From contig CAJNDS010002185.1 in the NCBI GenBank assembly GCA_905221605.1, positions 124,001-188,000 of the forward strand: 64,000 nucleotides of DNA, given 5' to 3'. This DNA is from Symbiodinium natans (Eukaryota; Sar; Dinophyceae; Suessiales; Symbiodiniaceae). Shown here piece after piece: positions 52,330-63,894 of the stretch. The notes beneath the pieces are model-generated. The model had not been told where the DNA came from, made no database searches, and saw only the letters and a program-made list of their open reading frames with translations. The position numbers and the translations under genes were made by a program. Positions within the stretch are counted from its first letter, which is position 1. Each line of letters starts with the position of its first letter.

Positions 52330-53612
52330 CTATATCGTAACTTGACAAGAGCGCCGACCGCGTGGGCCCTGACAACTGCGTGCCCTTGAGCAGGGCGACT
52401 CTATCGGAAAAAAACAGCGCAGCGATGCTCTGTACGCGACCCTGTCATCCCCATGATAGCAGCAGACCCACACAAAGGCTGCACACTTCACAATGTAGTC
52501 GTCTACGCCTACACCTCCGGGAATGACAGCAGAGCCACGTACCGCACCTCTTCCGTGCCGTCCCTGCGCTGCCAGACCTTGCGCCGCAAAAGCCACTTCA
52601 TCGGTCGCTCGCCCAGCACGTTGATGGCCTTCAGGAAAGCCTCCCGCAGCAACGCCCACAGCTATGCTTGCGGGTTTGGGTTTCGGGTTCCGGGCCGGGA
52701 TGCCTAGCGGCCTACCCGCCTCCTGTCCTGCAGCGTCCTCGCACTCCGACCACAGCGCCTCCAGCCGGTCGTACTTCAAGGACAAGGCAACCATTTCGGA
52801 TATCCATAGCGATACGTTGGGCAGGGAGCCAGTCTGATCCTCGAGCGTGACTCGCAAGACGCCTCTGCCGTCCCCGTGAAAGATACGCTGGTCGAATACC
52901 GCGGCAGTGATTGGCGCGACGCTTGCGACCACGCCCACCACCTCCAGGGGTCCCAAGAACAAGACGAACGCAGAACGCAACCAAGCCCCGCCCCTTCCCC
53001 GCCCACCTCGGCGTCGCTGCCTTGCACGAGTGAGTCCACGCTGACTGTTTCCACGGAGGATCGCCGCAACACCTTCCGTGGCGGGGTGTCCGGCTCGGCC
53101 TTGGGCACCGATGCTTCAGGGACAGCCAGCCAGAAAGACAGCCGTGACGTCTGGATGGATGTAGCGCCCTCCCACTCGCGATTCTTCAGAGCAAAGACTG
53201 CCACGCTCGATCCCATCGGCGGCACCTTTGTTGCGTCCTGGCCGATGAACTCGACGTCAAACTCAAACTCGCCGTGCGTAAGACGCACCACTTGCCGAGG
53301 TAAGCCCGCCTTTGCCGCGGAAGGCGCACCAGAGGTGCACGTCACGCGCCCTTTCACGTTGAACCAGCTGTCCTGTTGCGGGATGTGGACAGGGGCCACG
53401 TAGTTATCCGGCAAGAGCGACAGGACGTCCAGTGCCCGGCTTGCACGCGCTATGATCAGGGGGAACTTTGTCTTCAGGAGTTTGCGTCCGACGCCACTCC
53501 TTCGGACACTCACCCTACGCCCCGGACCGCTCCCACACAACCATCTGTGCACGAACTGCAACAACCTCTGTACGCAAAACTTTCCGTCATTCATGTTCCC
53601 ACTCCACGCCAA
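52330..53612 (-). CDS. OB-fold-like (RPA-like) protein, possibly frameshifted or multi-exon
   Basis: Two overlapping minus-strand frames read as one protein split by a frame change near 52.98 kb. The upstream frame contains DNYVAPVHIPQQDSWFNVKG and HGEFEFDVEFIGQDATKVPP. The downstream frame contains GVLRVTLEDQTGSLPNVSLW and SLKYDRLEALWSECEDAAG. The recurring V-x-L-x-D-x-(T/S)-G-x-L-x-V-x-L-W pattern resembles nucleic-acid-binding OB folds of replication protein A large subunits. The change of frame may be an intron or an indel. Such proteins occur in host genes and in Helitron-type transposons, and the region does not decide between them. Surrounding DNA is CpG-rich and telomere-poor. Confidence 0.4.
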
Positions 53613-53929
53613 GTCGCTTCTCCCCAGAGGTCCGCGTCTTCAGCGCCGAGCCGGGAATCGTCACGTTGAACGCTACCATCAATGGCAGCTCCATCCATTG
53701 CTTCTTGGCGGCCTCCGTGACCTGCACCTCCAACTCTTCGGCCGAATCTGTGATGACAGCCGAGCTCCTCCAGGCCAGCCAGCTTAACGACCACAGCGGA
53801 TTGCGTACGCGCAAAGCGCGATAATGCAGGCATGCCGAATGACAGGGGCAGCTCACAAATCCAGGAATCCAAGGCACAAAGCGCACGTGCTGCGGGCTCG
53901 AATGCAAAGTCTCAGACATGGCACATCAG

Positions 53930-54600
53930 CATCTCTGAAAGCTGCCCTGTCTGACCGGAACACGTCCTCAGCACCGCCTCTTTGCTCCGCTCTGCCGCTG
54001 CCACATCGTGTCACATCGGACATCAGCAAAGAATTACGTCAAGCAGTGGCCGATTCAGCGCACTCCTGGCGCTGCCCCGACTACAGCAGGACCGACTGCA
54101 AACGAAAGAAAGGCGTTGACGTGTAGGGGCCTGGCGCACGCTAGGTTTTGCCGGCGCGCCAGTGGCACACGCATCCAAACGCTCCAACACTCACCAGGAC
54201 TGCGTCCTCATCGAACAGCTACCTCACATGACCGGAACTTGTCCTCGGCACTGCCTCTTCTCTCCACTACTACGTGTGCCACAGGCAGAACGACAACCAC
54301 AGCGAGCAGAAGACAAAATCGGGCCGTGGCCGGCACGACGCACTCCTGGCGCCGCCGCGACTACGGCACGCCCAACAGCGGGAAAAATAAATTCGTCCAC
54401 GCTGCTGCCTTGCCAGCACGCGTACGGCGCTGACATGAGCTGCCGCGCGCCATTGGCACGCTCGCCCCAGCAAGCAAACACTCCTCACCACGACGGGGTC
54501 CTCACGATTCCTCGGGCTCGGAATCCTGCTCTTCGTCGGCATCGACGGCTTTTGATGTCGTGCTAACGTACTGGCCGAGTTCACACGCACGCCTGGAATG
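53930..54600. repeat. Diverged tandem repeat of about 240 bases
   Basis: Related blocks recur in order: ACCGGAACWYGTCCTC with GCACYGCCTCTT, then GCACTCCTGGCGC with CGACTACRGCA, then CAGTGGCACACG or CATTGGCACGC with CACCA. Two fuller copies and a partial third are visible. The many ORFs on both strands here differ between copies and are not supported as genes. Confidence 0.6.
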
Positions 54601-55043
54601 GCGTTACCCTTTTGGGTTTCTGGGGTTGCGAGTTTTCGGGCTTAGGGTTCAGGGTTTCGAGTTCAGGGTCCCCAAATCGGCGGCCAAGCCAGCCAATGAT
54701 GCTGACAAGGCTCTTGCCTGAAGCACCTCCATGGCCCTCTTCGCGAAGCGACGCTTCTTCGAGCCACTTTTGCCCCCGCTGCCACGCAAGTCTACCAGCA
54801 GAACTAATCCGAGCCGCCGAAGACGCGGTTCTCTTCCTAGCCTCAGTAGGGTTTAGGGTTTAGGGTTTAGGGTTTAGGGTTTAGGGTTTAGGGTTTAGGG
54901 TTTAGGGTTTAGGGTTTAGGGTTTACGGTGTCGGGTACAGGGTTTACGGTTTAGTGTTTAGCGTTGAGGGTTTTGGGTTTAGGGTTTAAGGTTTCGGGCT
55001 CCGCTCCAGACTGCGTTCCGCTGCGACACCGAGACTGCTAAAC
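54601..55043. other. Spacer with telomere-type array
   Basis: A short GC-rich island (about 54.66-54.84 kb) precedes a TTTAGGG array (54845-54930) and degenerate units to 54995. No gene claimed. Confidence 0.6.
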
Positions 55044-55731
55044 TCAGAACCCCCAAACCTTCCTCCCGAGACATGGGGCAGACTCCTGGCGAGCTCGATC
55101 CGTCTCCTCAAGCACATGGACGCGACAGCCGTCCTTCGCAGCCTCTGCCACAAAGGTATCGAAGTCCGCGGCAGTCGCCTCCACGTCGAAGCTGCACGCC
55201 AGCCCCTGCTGAAAAGGGATGGTGCGGAACAGGGACACCATGCACTGCGACGCCACATACGTCCGGAGTTTCCGCTGCACATCAGCTCGCGATGCAAACG
55301 CTTGCTGCTGCGCCCACACGGCACGGCAACACTGCCTCTGCATAGGTGCTTTCTTCGAGACCTCTGCCTGGCGCCATCTCATGGTTTGCAGTTTAGCCCT
55401 CTTCAGACATGACCGTTTCGGTACCATACCACCCACCGAACCCGCTCGACTCCTTCTTCGGCTCCTGGCTGAGGCTCCTGCAGGGCACCTTCAACTCCAG
55501 GGACTTGGCCCGCTCGTGCTCACCCTCGTTAAGCACGGCGCAAATCTGCCCGCTCTCCAGCGTGACCACCACATCTCGCTCCATCGCCTCTCGAATACCG
55601 AGCGAGCCAGCAGCCAAACAACCAAATACGTAGGACACAACGCCTACTGCCCACCCTCCCCGCCAAGGCGTCTGCATCTTCCACGCCAGCTGCGCATATC
55701 TGCACGCGCTTCGCCATGCGTCGGAATCCAC
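55044..55731 (-). CDS. Open coding stretch, unknown protein, two frames
   Basis: The frame at 55393-55731 encodes DVVVTLESGQICAVLNEGEH and a Ser/Lys-rich end. It is followed by the frame at 55044-55436, encoding QQQAFASRADVQRKLRTYVA and QGLACSFDVEATAADFDTF. Both look like real protein on the minus strand and overlap by about 40 bases. They probably join by an intron or indel near 55.4 kb. No start, stop or family could be fixed. The style resembles the OB-fold block at 52.3-53.6 kb and may belong to the same gene or element. Confidence 0.4.
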
Positions 55732-56279
55732 AGCACGCGGGGTTGCGAGTTTACGGTCTTTAGTTTACATCCCCTACTTGGATTTCCGAACCAGAAATGC
55801 AAGCCACAAGGTCACGGGCCTTTCAGGCAGAAGCCACTCGATGTAGGTTTCAGCTTGAGGCCTCCAGACTTCAGCTTCGGGGGTTTCGGGTTGCAGGCCT
55901 CGAGAATTTGGGTGGCTTCCTCCACTACAGCGCCATTAGGTCCCTAACACAGACAGGACCCCAACACAGACCCTGATCTACAGAACTACCCATGTCGCGG
56001 TTCAACGTGCACTCCTGCAGTAGAACGCAGGGTCGCCCAGGAAATCTTCGCCGCGGAAACCAGCTCCGGCCTACGGCGCCAACCAAAACGTCTAGGGTTG
56101 CACGCTGAAAGCTTGGGGACACAGGTCAGGCGGCTGCCACTCCTGAATTTAGGGGTTTAACTAACCCCCATCGACAGACTTTGCCACATAGGGTTCAGGG
56201 TACGGAGGTTTCAGACGCCACGGCCCCCCCAGCTATATATATATATATATACATGTATATATACGTATTTGTCTTTACA

Positions 56280-56313
<34 letters not shown>

Positions 56314-56391
56314 AACACACACGTATATGTCTATGTCTATATATATATATATATGTATTGACACATAAACATGTACAGATACATATGAATA
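55732..56391. other. Unresolved stretch ending in TA microsatellite
   Basis: About 450 bases without a supported gene, followed by TA/TATG microsatellite with ACAC patches (56235-56390). The 75-codon ORF through the microsatellite is an artefact. Confidence 0.7.
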
Positions 56392-57356
56392 TCAGGATGA
56401 GGCCTTAATCCGCACAGCGTCTCCGGATTCCAAGACCCCAAACCCCAACCGCAATCCCTGCAGCACTTTGCACTGCGAATACATGCTCGGAGATGAGGAC
56501 CTCCCCCTGGAGACCCGCAGCTGAAGCTTCGCAGCTTATGGTGAAAAAGAGACCAATGTCTGGGAAGACGAAGGTGGTGGTACTCGGCGGTAGACAGGCT
56601 ATACCATCCTAGTCCCCTAAACCCTAAACCCTAAACCCTATACCCTAAACCCTAGACCCTAAACGTCCCAACTCCTGCCCCCACATGGCAGCCTGACCCA
56701 GAAGCTCTTGCCGAAGCGGGCCACGAACAAAGGCTTGAAAGGCTTCCTCGTTTGTGCTTTAGAGGTTCAGGTTTAGGGCTTAGGGTTTAGGGTTTAGGTT
56801 TTAGGGTTTAGGTTTTAGAGTTTAGGGTTTAGGGAGGCTTTGCCGTGCATGTCGTGTTAGAGCCTTCAAGGTTGAGTTACAGAATCGTGGCACATTGTCA
56901 CTCCTGTCTGTTGGAAGAAAGAAAGAAAGGAAGATCCCCTTAAAGGGTTTAGGGTTTACGGTTTAGGGTTTAGCGTTGAGGCTGCAGGGTTTAGGAGTGG
57001 GGTCCTTACACCCTAAACCCTGAACCCTAAACCCTCGCGGGTGTGCAACCCGTGTGCCCTTCTTAAACCCGGCCCCCCCCCCCAAAACAAAAAAACAAGC
57101 CCATGTTTGTACTGTAGGGACCCTCAGGCACTACTCTTTGTAACTATTCCGACCCCTGTATTGGCCATGAACAAGTTGCAAAACCCTAAATCCTAAACCC
57201 TAAACCCTAAACCCTTAACCCTAAACCCTAAACCCTAAGCCCTAAAAAACCCTAAACCCTAAACCCCAGGCGCTCTCTGTCAAAGTCCTCGTGGCAGCTC
57301 AGTTTGCTGAGCCTGAAGTTGCTCAGCTCGTCTAGGAGCTGGCGCTTTGCCCTCAT
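56392..57356 (-). CDS. Small three-exon gene, basic protein (89 aa or longer)
   Basis: Exons 57265-57356, 56698-56746 and 56392-56520 total 270 bases, an exact frame from ATG to TGA. Peptides are RAKRQLLDELSNFRLSKLSC, KPFKPLFVARFGKSFW and a tail with KVLQGLRLGFGVLESGDAVR. A further exon upstream (about 57.49-57.57 kb, KGLKSKKQQDPSSKPRSLHP) also fits by phase if the first exon begins at the internal AG after CATG, so the ATG may not be the true start. The plus strand of the 57.3 kb island gives an alternative peptide. Family unknown. Confidence 0.45.
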
Positions 57357-57693
57357 GCGTGGGTATGCCTTCGGTGTTCAGGAGGCTTTACGGTTTGGGG
57401 TTTAGGGATTAGGTGCTCAGGAGGGTTGAGGGTTTAGGTGTTCAAGAGGGTTTAGGGTTTAGGGTCTTCCGGCTGGAGGGTTTTCAGGTTCAGACTGCGG
57501 GTGAAGGGATCTTGGCTTGCTTGAAGGGTCTTGTTGTTTCTTGCTCTTCAAGCCTTTCGCGCCCTAATACCCATGTAGAAGCAAGAATCCTCAGGTGACT
57601 ACAGGCCTGCAACATCTAACCCCTAAACCCTAAACCCTAGACCCTCAACCCTAAACCCTAAACCCTGAACCTGAGCTCTAAGACTGAGACAAG

Positions 57694-57892
57694 CATCTCC
57701 CTTCGCAAGAAGTGGACCACGCAGTACGCGGGTAGCAGGGCAGGAAGCAGCACGAATCAAGAATTGCTCGGGAAAAGCACTGTGCACAGCACGAACACCT
57801 GGACGAGTACTTGGACAGAAGTGAGAATGATTGCCTTGCTCTGTCTGCTCGCAGTAGCAACCGTCATAACAGTGATGACAACCATGGTTTGA
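57694..57892 (+). CDS. Terminal exon of a membrane-anchored protein, 65 codons
   Basis: After the acceptor ACAAG the frame reads ISLRKKWTTQYAGSRAG, a Ser/Thr/Asn-rich stalk, and then a single hydrophobic helix, MIALLCLLAVATVITVMTTM, ending V-TGA. That is the layout of a tail-anchored protein, with nothing after the helix. The minus strand of the same bases is also open and Cys/His-rich (CHHCYDGCYCEQ), so the strand is uncertain. A MITE-like hairpin begins exactly at the stop. Confidence 0.4.
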
Positions 57893-57983
57893 GATGTTCC
57901 CCCTTAAACTACCAGTCCTTATAGAGAGTATCACAAGGGGTACAAGAATACCTACTCAGGTCTATTCGTATAAGGGGGACCCT
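57893..57983. repeat. Hairpin element related to 14474-14588
   Basis: Starts GAGATGTTCCCCCTTA and ends CGTATAAGGGGGACCCT, with an internal ATACCTACTCAGG loop. It abuts the stop codon of the membrane-anchored exon. Confidence 0.5.
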
Positions 57984-58365
57984 GAACCCTACACCCTAAA
58001 CCCTAAGCCCTCAACCCTGAACCCTAAACCCATCCAAAAAGCCAGACCTGATTGTGGAAAGCACCAGCATCGTCGCCCAGCTGTCACCCACAGTGCGGCC
58101 ACGGCAGTCTCTACCTTGGGGACCAAGTCTAAACCCTAAAAGGGTTTAGGGTTCAGGGTTCAGGGTTTAGATTTTGGTCTTTAGGCTTTAGGCTTTAGGG
58201 TTTAGGGTTCCTACCACCTTCATCGGACGATACGAGCTCTAGGGAAGAGTGGCGCCAGCATAATCTTGCCATTGGGGCTCTAGTCTAGACCCTAAGCCCT
58301 AAACCCTAAACCCGCATCGGGCTTTCAAGCTTCGAACTTAAATTTATAAGTCCACGGCCTCCTCG
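57984..58365. other. Spacer with mixed telomere-type units
   Basis: Short CCCTAAA and TTTAGGG blocks separated by GC-rich islands (58040-58130 and 58210-58290) whose strand could not be settled. No gene claimed. Confidence 0.5.
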
Positions 58366-60660
58366 AACGAAGGATGTGGCGCAGGGCGAGAAGACGTGGC
58401 ACTGAAAACCTTGCAGCTCTACGTGGCTTCCGCGCGGACGTCTTTCAAAAACAAAACGCAGCCTGCGACACTCCCACACCAAGGATCCTGCAGAAGCTCG
58501 GGACGCCGCTCGTGCCGTGCTCATGCTCGAGGCCGCTTTCCGTCACGCATGCCTGCCGCACCCCAACCACGCACTCTGCCCGGCAGCACTTCCCCCCGAA
58601 CTTCCTCCCCAACTGGAGACTACGTCTACCGCATGACTAAGTTCTCCTGCCTCCCTGCCCGAGCTGCAGCCCGTTCGCACGCTCCAGCATGACGTCGGCA
58701 TGCGCCTGACGACGCGGCGACATCCCGTCCGTCGACGCGTCGGCGCCCACCGACGGCCACCTGCAACCACCATGCTGCCACTGTTCCAAAAAGCTCCTGT
58801 CACTGCCCTGCTGACTTCCCCTAGCCTGCAAGCCTGCAGCCCAGCCACGAGACGAAGACAGCTTGCGAAACTCGCAGCGCCAGGACTGACAGTCGTGCCA
58901 GGAAAAGTGACATCGAGGCCTAGCGCTCTCAGCGCTTCTCGGAACAAAGAGCTGCGCCCCGCCCTCGCGTGGAGATGCCTCACACGTCAGGGGCCCCCAA
59001 CGCGCAACGCCTTGCTTCCCGACCCTCTCTGCTTCCCTGCGCGACAAGGCGCGAGACCTCCTGGCGCGTCAAAAGCGACGACCGCCCACGTGGGAGCCGC
59101 TGCCCACATGCAGCCGTGGGCGCACATCCGCGCCCAACAGCATCATGTCTAATTCCACCTTGCCACAGCAGCTTCCGAGTGTCGCTAGGAAACTGCGTCA
59201 CTACAACCTATAAGCAGACAACGCTAGAAATAACCCATACAATGCATTGAGATATATTATGTGCCGCAAAAGGCCTGATAACTTGCGAACTTCCACGGTT
59301 TCCGTCGCGACTGCAGCGGAATGTCCTGCAGCTCCAGCCCCGACTCTAGAGCCTCGGATGACAGGATCAAATCCCCGCGACATGCCCGCTACCTTTGCCT
59401 ACTTAAGCAGACAGTCTTACCAATGCCCGTCCTTCAGCATGTACTCTGTCGCACGACCTGCAGACCGCTGCCGCTGGACCGCCGTCTTGCCGCGCCCCTT
59501 GGGCCTTGAAGATCAAACTTGCTTCACAAAGGATACGCCACTTGTCTGCATCATGACACACTGGCCAGCAAATCCTTCTTATGCCGACCCGGGCACTTGT
59601 AGGCGCTGCCCTGCCAGCCATCCCGAACGAGTTCCTTGGCGATCGTCACAAGTGCCGCGCTGCATGGATGACGAAGACATCCACCGGCAGAGCACCGCAT
59701 TCGACGAAGCAATTCCTGCCAGCCCGCCTCGCGGAAGGACTTCCTACGTGCCTTGACGCACAAAACCTCATCACGCACGTAGCTCCGGCCTCCCCCACGG
59801 CAACCACACGTAACATCCAGGACGACAGCAGCTGCGTTTGCCACGATGCACCGGCTGCTGCCGCGAGGCACAACGAGGTCTTGTCCGTGCACCGCAAAAC
59901 CTGAAATCATGGATCACGCCTGCCCTATATATACCTCCACTCTGCCGCCGCTGTCCTCCCATGATGAATCCAAACAAGCGGCCGAACCGATACGCCGAGA
60001 CACCAGCCGTCCCGCCAGCTCCGACGCCAAACCGAACATGTTCTGCACGTCCTCTACCGTCGGGTACTCCCGCTGCTCCTGTCGGGGAACATGTACGCCA
60101 ACCAAAAGGCCCCGTCTTCGGCTCCGGCATCTTGCTGCCAAAATACAAGCCAGCGACGGAGCAGCCACAGGCGCGCGGCGGCTGCCTTGTAAAAGACTGC
60201 CCAGGCGACAGAGCGCGGTCGACCTCCTTCCTGCCGCAGGACCTTGGCGGCGCGCATGCGAACTGCACGCAGGTGCGAACTGCTTGTGCTGAAGCGCTGC
60301 GTCAGCCGGCGCCACGACACAGCGCCTGCCCGCATACCCGCTTCTAATTCATGTCATTGCAGACTCCGTGACTTCTGCGCGCTCGGCCACTCCCGGCCTG
60401 CATCGCGGGCCCTGGCCAGCGTGTTGCGCAGCTGTTGCACCGCCTTCCTTTGCGCGGCAGTGCGCGCAACCAAGCGCTGGGCATTCCGGACGGCATTGCT
60501 GGACGGGGACATTGCGAGAAGCGCCCTACTAGTCTGCGATGCTTCGTCAATGTCAAACATCGCGTCAATGTCGTCAACATTGAAGATAAAACAGCACTGA
60601 TGCATACCACTGTTTCCAATCTGCTGCAAAGCTCAAGAAGGACGCGCTGCAGCCTGCTTT
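58366..60660. other. GC- and CpG-rich block with overlapping ORFs on both strands
   Basis: No telomere units occur over about 2.3 kb, and open frames of 80-170 codons overlap in up to four frames. The most protein-like is minus 60354-60629, with FNVDDIDAMFDIDEASQTSR and ALVARTA-type Ala/Arg/Gln helix sequence. Another is minus 59551-59910. High GC makes long chance ORFs common, so most are not believed. The block may continue the coding material at 52.3-55.7 kb. Confidence 0.45.
60354..60629 (-). CDS. Possible coding segment rich in Ala, Arg and Gln
   Basis: This 91-codon frame has an acidic FNVDDIDAMFDIDEA segment followed by an amphipathic Ala/Arg/Gln stretch (RTAAQRKAVQQLRNTLARAR) likely to form a helix. 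It has a better amino-acid balance than the other frames across the same bases. Family unknown, start uncertain. Confidence 0.3.
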   Translation of the reverse strand: MQQIGNSGMHQCCFIFNVDDIDAMFDIDEASQTSRALLAMSPSSNAVRNAQRLVARTAAQRKAVQQLRNTLARARDAGREWPSAQKSRSLQ

Positions 60661-60959
60661 TGGTTCAGATACTGTTGAAGGGCCAGATAGAGAAACTCAA
60701 AGCGTAAAGGGTTTTAGAACTGGAGACGAAATGGGAGCCGGTTCCACGGGGGTCGGCGGCAGCGGCGTTAGCCCTTAAATCGGGCAGCGCGAGGTCCCCA
60801 AAGGACCGAGCAAATGCGGACCTTTTAGCCCGGGTCGTCCCGGGAATAGCCTTGCTGGCCTCTGGCCTTCTGCGAAGCAGAATTAGGCCGGACGCCAGTG
60901 CCGCCGACCCCCGCGTGCCGCCGGTGAACGGTTTTTTTTTCGTGGTTTTTTGCGTCGCC

Positions 60960-61310
60960 ACGGAGGCCCCCAGAGGGCGCGCATCATGAGCATCAGCGGG
61001 TCCAGCCCGGGACCCCCAGGCGCGCATCAGGAGCATCAGCGGCTCCCGGGGCGGGACCCCGGGGGCGCATCAGGAGCATGATGCCCCCCAAAGGGCGGGC
61101 ATAAGCGACGTGTCTAAGCCCGGGGCTAGGAAAAAGGGAGTTTAGGGGCCTTATAAAGTGCTTAGAAACGTTAAGGGAGTCTAGGAGCCTCAAACGCTTA
61201 GAGATTTGAAGGGAGTTTAGGGGCCTGAAAAATGCTTAGAAACTTAACGCTTAGAGATTTTAAGGGAGTTTAGGGGCCTCAACATGCTTAGAAACTGCTC
61301 GCCCCGGGCT
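60960..61310. repeat. Two local tandem repeats
   Basis: GCGCATCAGGAGCATCAGCGG-like units (60975-61085) are followed by four to five units of GGGAGTTTAGGGGCC...TGCTTAGAAAC (61135-61305). The second repeat contains a modified telomere core (TTTAGGGG). Confidence 0.75.
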
Positions 61311-61344
61311 TCTGCGTGCGCTGCCCGCCCATGGGCGCAGCCCC

Positions 61345-61365
61345 TTAAAATATATAAATATATAA

Positions 61366-61401
<36 letters not shown>

Positions 61402-61700
61402 TCATTTATTTATACCTATATTTATGTTTACATTTCTTTATTTGTTTATTTATATAATCGTATATAATAGCCCGACAGTTACGATGAAGGAACACCCATT
61501 TAAAGCCCAAGTATATACCATGTTGGCACATGGTCAGTTCTCATTTAACCCTGGTCCCTTTTTTTGGAGGCCCCAAGTTCAAGGCATACTACTTGGAAAG
61601 CCAGCCACATGCACCCGTAGGGTTCAGGGTTCAGGGCCTTTTAGGGTTTAGGGTTTAGGGTTTAGGGTTTAGGGTTTACAGTAGGGTTTAGGGTTAGGGC
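61345..61700. other. TA microsatellite and telomere-type units
   Basis: TA/AAATA microsatellite (61345-61470), then unremarkable sequence and TTTAGGG units (61638-61695). No gene seen. Confidence 0.7.
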
Positions 61701-61731
61701 AGGGTTCAGGCAAGGCCGGTCCTGGGCAAAG

Positions 61732-63647
61732 TGTGCCAAAGGCGCCCAAACGCGCCAAGGGCGCTGGGAGCTCGGCGCCGTTGGCCGGACGACACAGCCG
61801 GTTCCCGGGGAGGCCAGCATTGTGACCCCTAAACCCTAAACCCTAAACCCTTTATGGTCGGCTCAATTTTCTAAATTAGGGTCCCATTGGGGTACCCTAA
61901 ATAAGAGGGGCCGGCCTTGCAATAAGGGACCATGTTTTCGAGAAGTCCATAAGGCTTGAGGGTACGCAGAGTGCCGAGGGCGTAGATCAGGGGGATGCTA
62001 AACTAAGCGAATCTGAAACACTAAACCGTCTTTTGCGCAACTAACCCTAAACCCTAAACCCTAAACGTTAAACCCTAAACCCTAAACCCTAAACCCTAAA
62101 CCCTAAACCCTAAACCCTAAACCCCAAACCCTAAACCCATTGCGCAGGTGGCGGGCGGCTCAGCAGTCTTTGCTTGAGTCAAGCGGCTTGCCCAAAGGAC
62201 CCTCAAACCCCAAGGCAACATCCCTGGACCGCAGCTCCTTGTATCTTGGTAGCCCAGTACAACCATACCACAATAAGGGCACCCTTTTTTGGGGTTGGTT
62301 GCTTGAAAAGGGAAGCTTTGAAACAAAAAAAGGGTGCAGGGTACCACTGGGCCACCCAGGTATGGTTGAGGGCGTAATTCCTGCGCTAGGACGTGTTGGG
62401 GGTAGAGTTCACCCTAAACCCTGAAACCCTAAGCCAAAAACCGTACACCCGAAACCCTGAAACCCTAAAGCCTAAACCATTTAGGGCTGCGGGTCTTTCT
62501 CTGGGGCTCTGGGGCTCTGAGCAGTGTTTTCGAGACTAAGAGCCAAGTAATCGGAGAAAACCTGCCGAGGCGTCGCTGCCCATGTAAGTGCATGTGGTCA
62601 CTTCTTAGGGTTTAGGGCTTAGGGCTTAGGGTTTAGGGTTTAGGGTTTAGGGTTTAGGGTTCAGGGTTTAGGGCTGAGGTCCTTGTTTTTAGCTGGCCCG
62701 TAAGGGTACCCAACATGGGACCATAATTTAGAGAACTGACCCATATGTTACATGTTGCTTAGGATGCCCGACGAACCCGTTTGGCTAGGGGAAAGGGGTT
62801 TGCGGGAGCTTGTTGGATTTGATCAGGGATGTCGGCGTTTTGGGGTGTAGGGCGTTTTGGGCTTCATAAACCCTGAACCCTGAACCCTAAAACCTGAACC
62901 CTAGACCCTAAACCCTAAACCCTAAACCGGGGTTTGGGTGTTGCTTCAGCTCCGAATTCCAGCCTCACTGGCGTGGAAGGGCGAGAACGTGGCATCGCGC
63001 AGCCTTCTTGTCTTAAGTCTTCGGCCGTTTCGGGTATCTTTCAGGCTGGTCTTGTATACGTGCTGAGAAAAGGTGACGAAACATGTTTCATTCAACCCTA
63101 AACCCTAAACCCTAAACCCTAAACCCTAAACCCTAAACCCTAAACCCTAAACCCTAAACCCTAAACCCTAAACCCTAAACCCTAAACCCTAAACCCTAAA
63201 CCCTAAACCCTAAACCCAAGCTTTCTGAGGTGCAAGGTTGCTCTAGGTAAACAGTGCGAGTTGGACTAGGCTGCGGCCCTCCCGGGCCAAGCAAGATCCT
63301 CTAACTCTTCAGGGTTCAGGGTTTAGGGTTTATATGAGGTTTAGGGTTTAGGGTTTAAGGTTTAGGGTTTCGGGTTTAAGGTTTAGGGTTTAGGGATTAA
63401 GGTTTAGGGTTGAGGCTTTGGGTTCTGCAGAGAATGTTAGAGTGCATCTCCGGCAAATCGATAGGGGACCGTCTCCCGAGCTTCCGTGGGAGGTGTGTAG
63501 GTTTGGGGTTTAGGGCAACTGCGCATTTACAAGCAAGTAACATTTCATCGTGTTCAAATCACCACGTCTTCCATCTGCTTTTCCTTGTAGATCGCCCAGA
63601 ACAGACTAAGCTTTGCCGGTTCTGTTGTTCGACTACCTGGGACCTGA
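61732..63647 (+). CDS. Candidate five-exon gene, 5' end missing
   Basis: Exons 61732-61800, 62148-62248, 62950-62988, 63431-63492 and 63591-63647 join in phase with GT donors and AG acceptors, ending at TGA. Peptides run KAPKRAKGAGSSAPLAGR, RAAQQSLLESSGLPKG, PNSSLTGVEGRE, NVRVHLRQIDRGPSPELPWE and IAQNRLSFAGSVVRLPGT. The N-terminal part is basic and Ser/Pro-rich, the rest mixed. Introns contain telomere-type repeat. The 62.2 kb island also gives a good minus-strand terminal exon (DVALGFEGPLGKPLDSSKDC), so the strand is not certain. Family unknown. Confidence 0.35.
63097..63220. repeat. CCCTAAA array
   Basis: About seventeen tandem CCCTAAA units without interruption, inside the intron between the third and fourth exons of the plus-strand candidate gene. 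Confidence 0.95.
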
Positions 63648-63894
63648 TTCCTCATAAGCCGCGTCGCACGCCCTGAAGAACTCATTCTTCCAAAGCTGCC
63701 CCTAAACCCTAAACCCTAAACCCTAAACCCTAAACCCTAAACCCTAAAGCTGCCCCACAAGTCACAAGTCCCAAAACTTCGCCCGCAGACTCCGCCGTTT
63801 TTGGTCTGGCGTTCAGGGCTCTGAAGGGTTCATAGGATGGTCCTGAAACCGAAGCCCTAAACCCTAATGCCGTACCGTGGCTTGGAGCCCAGTA

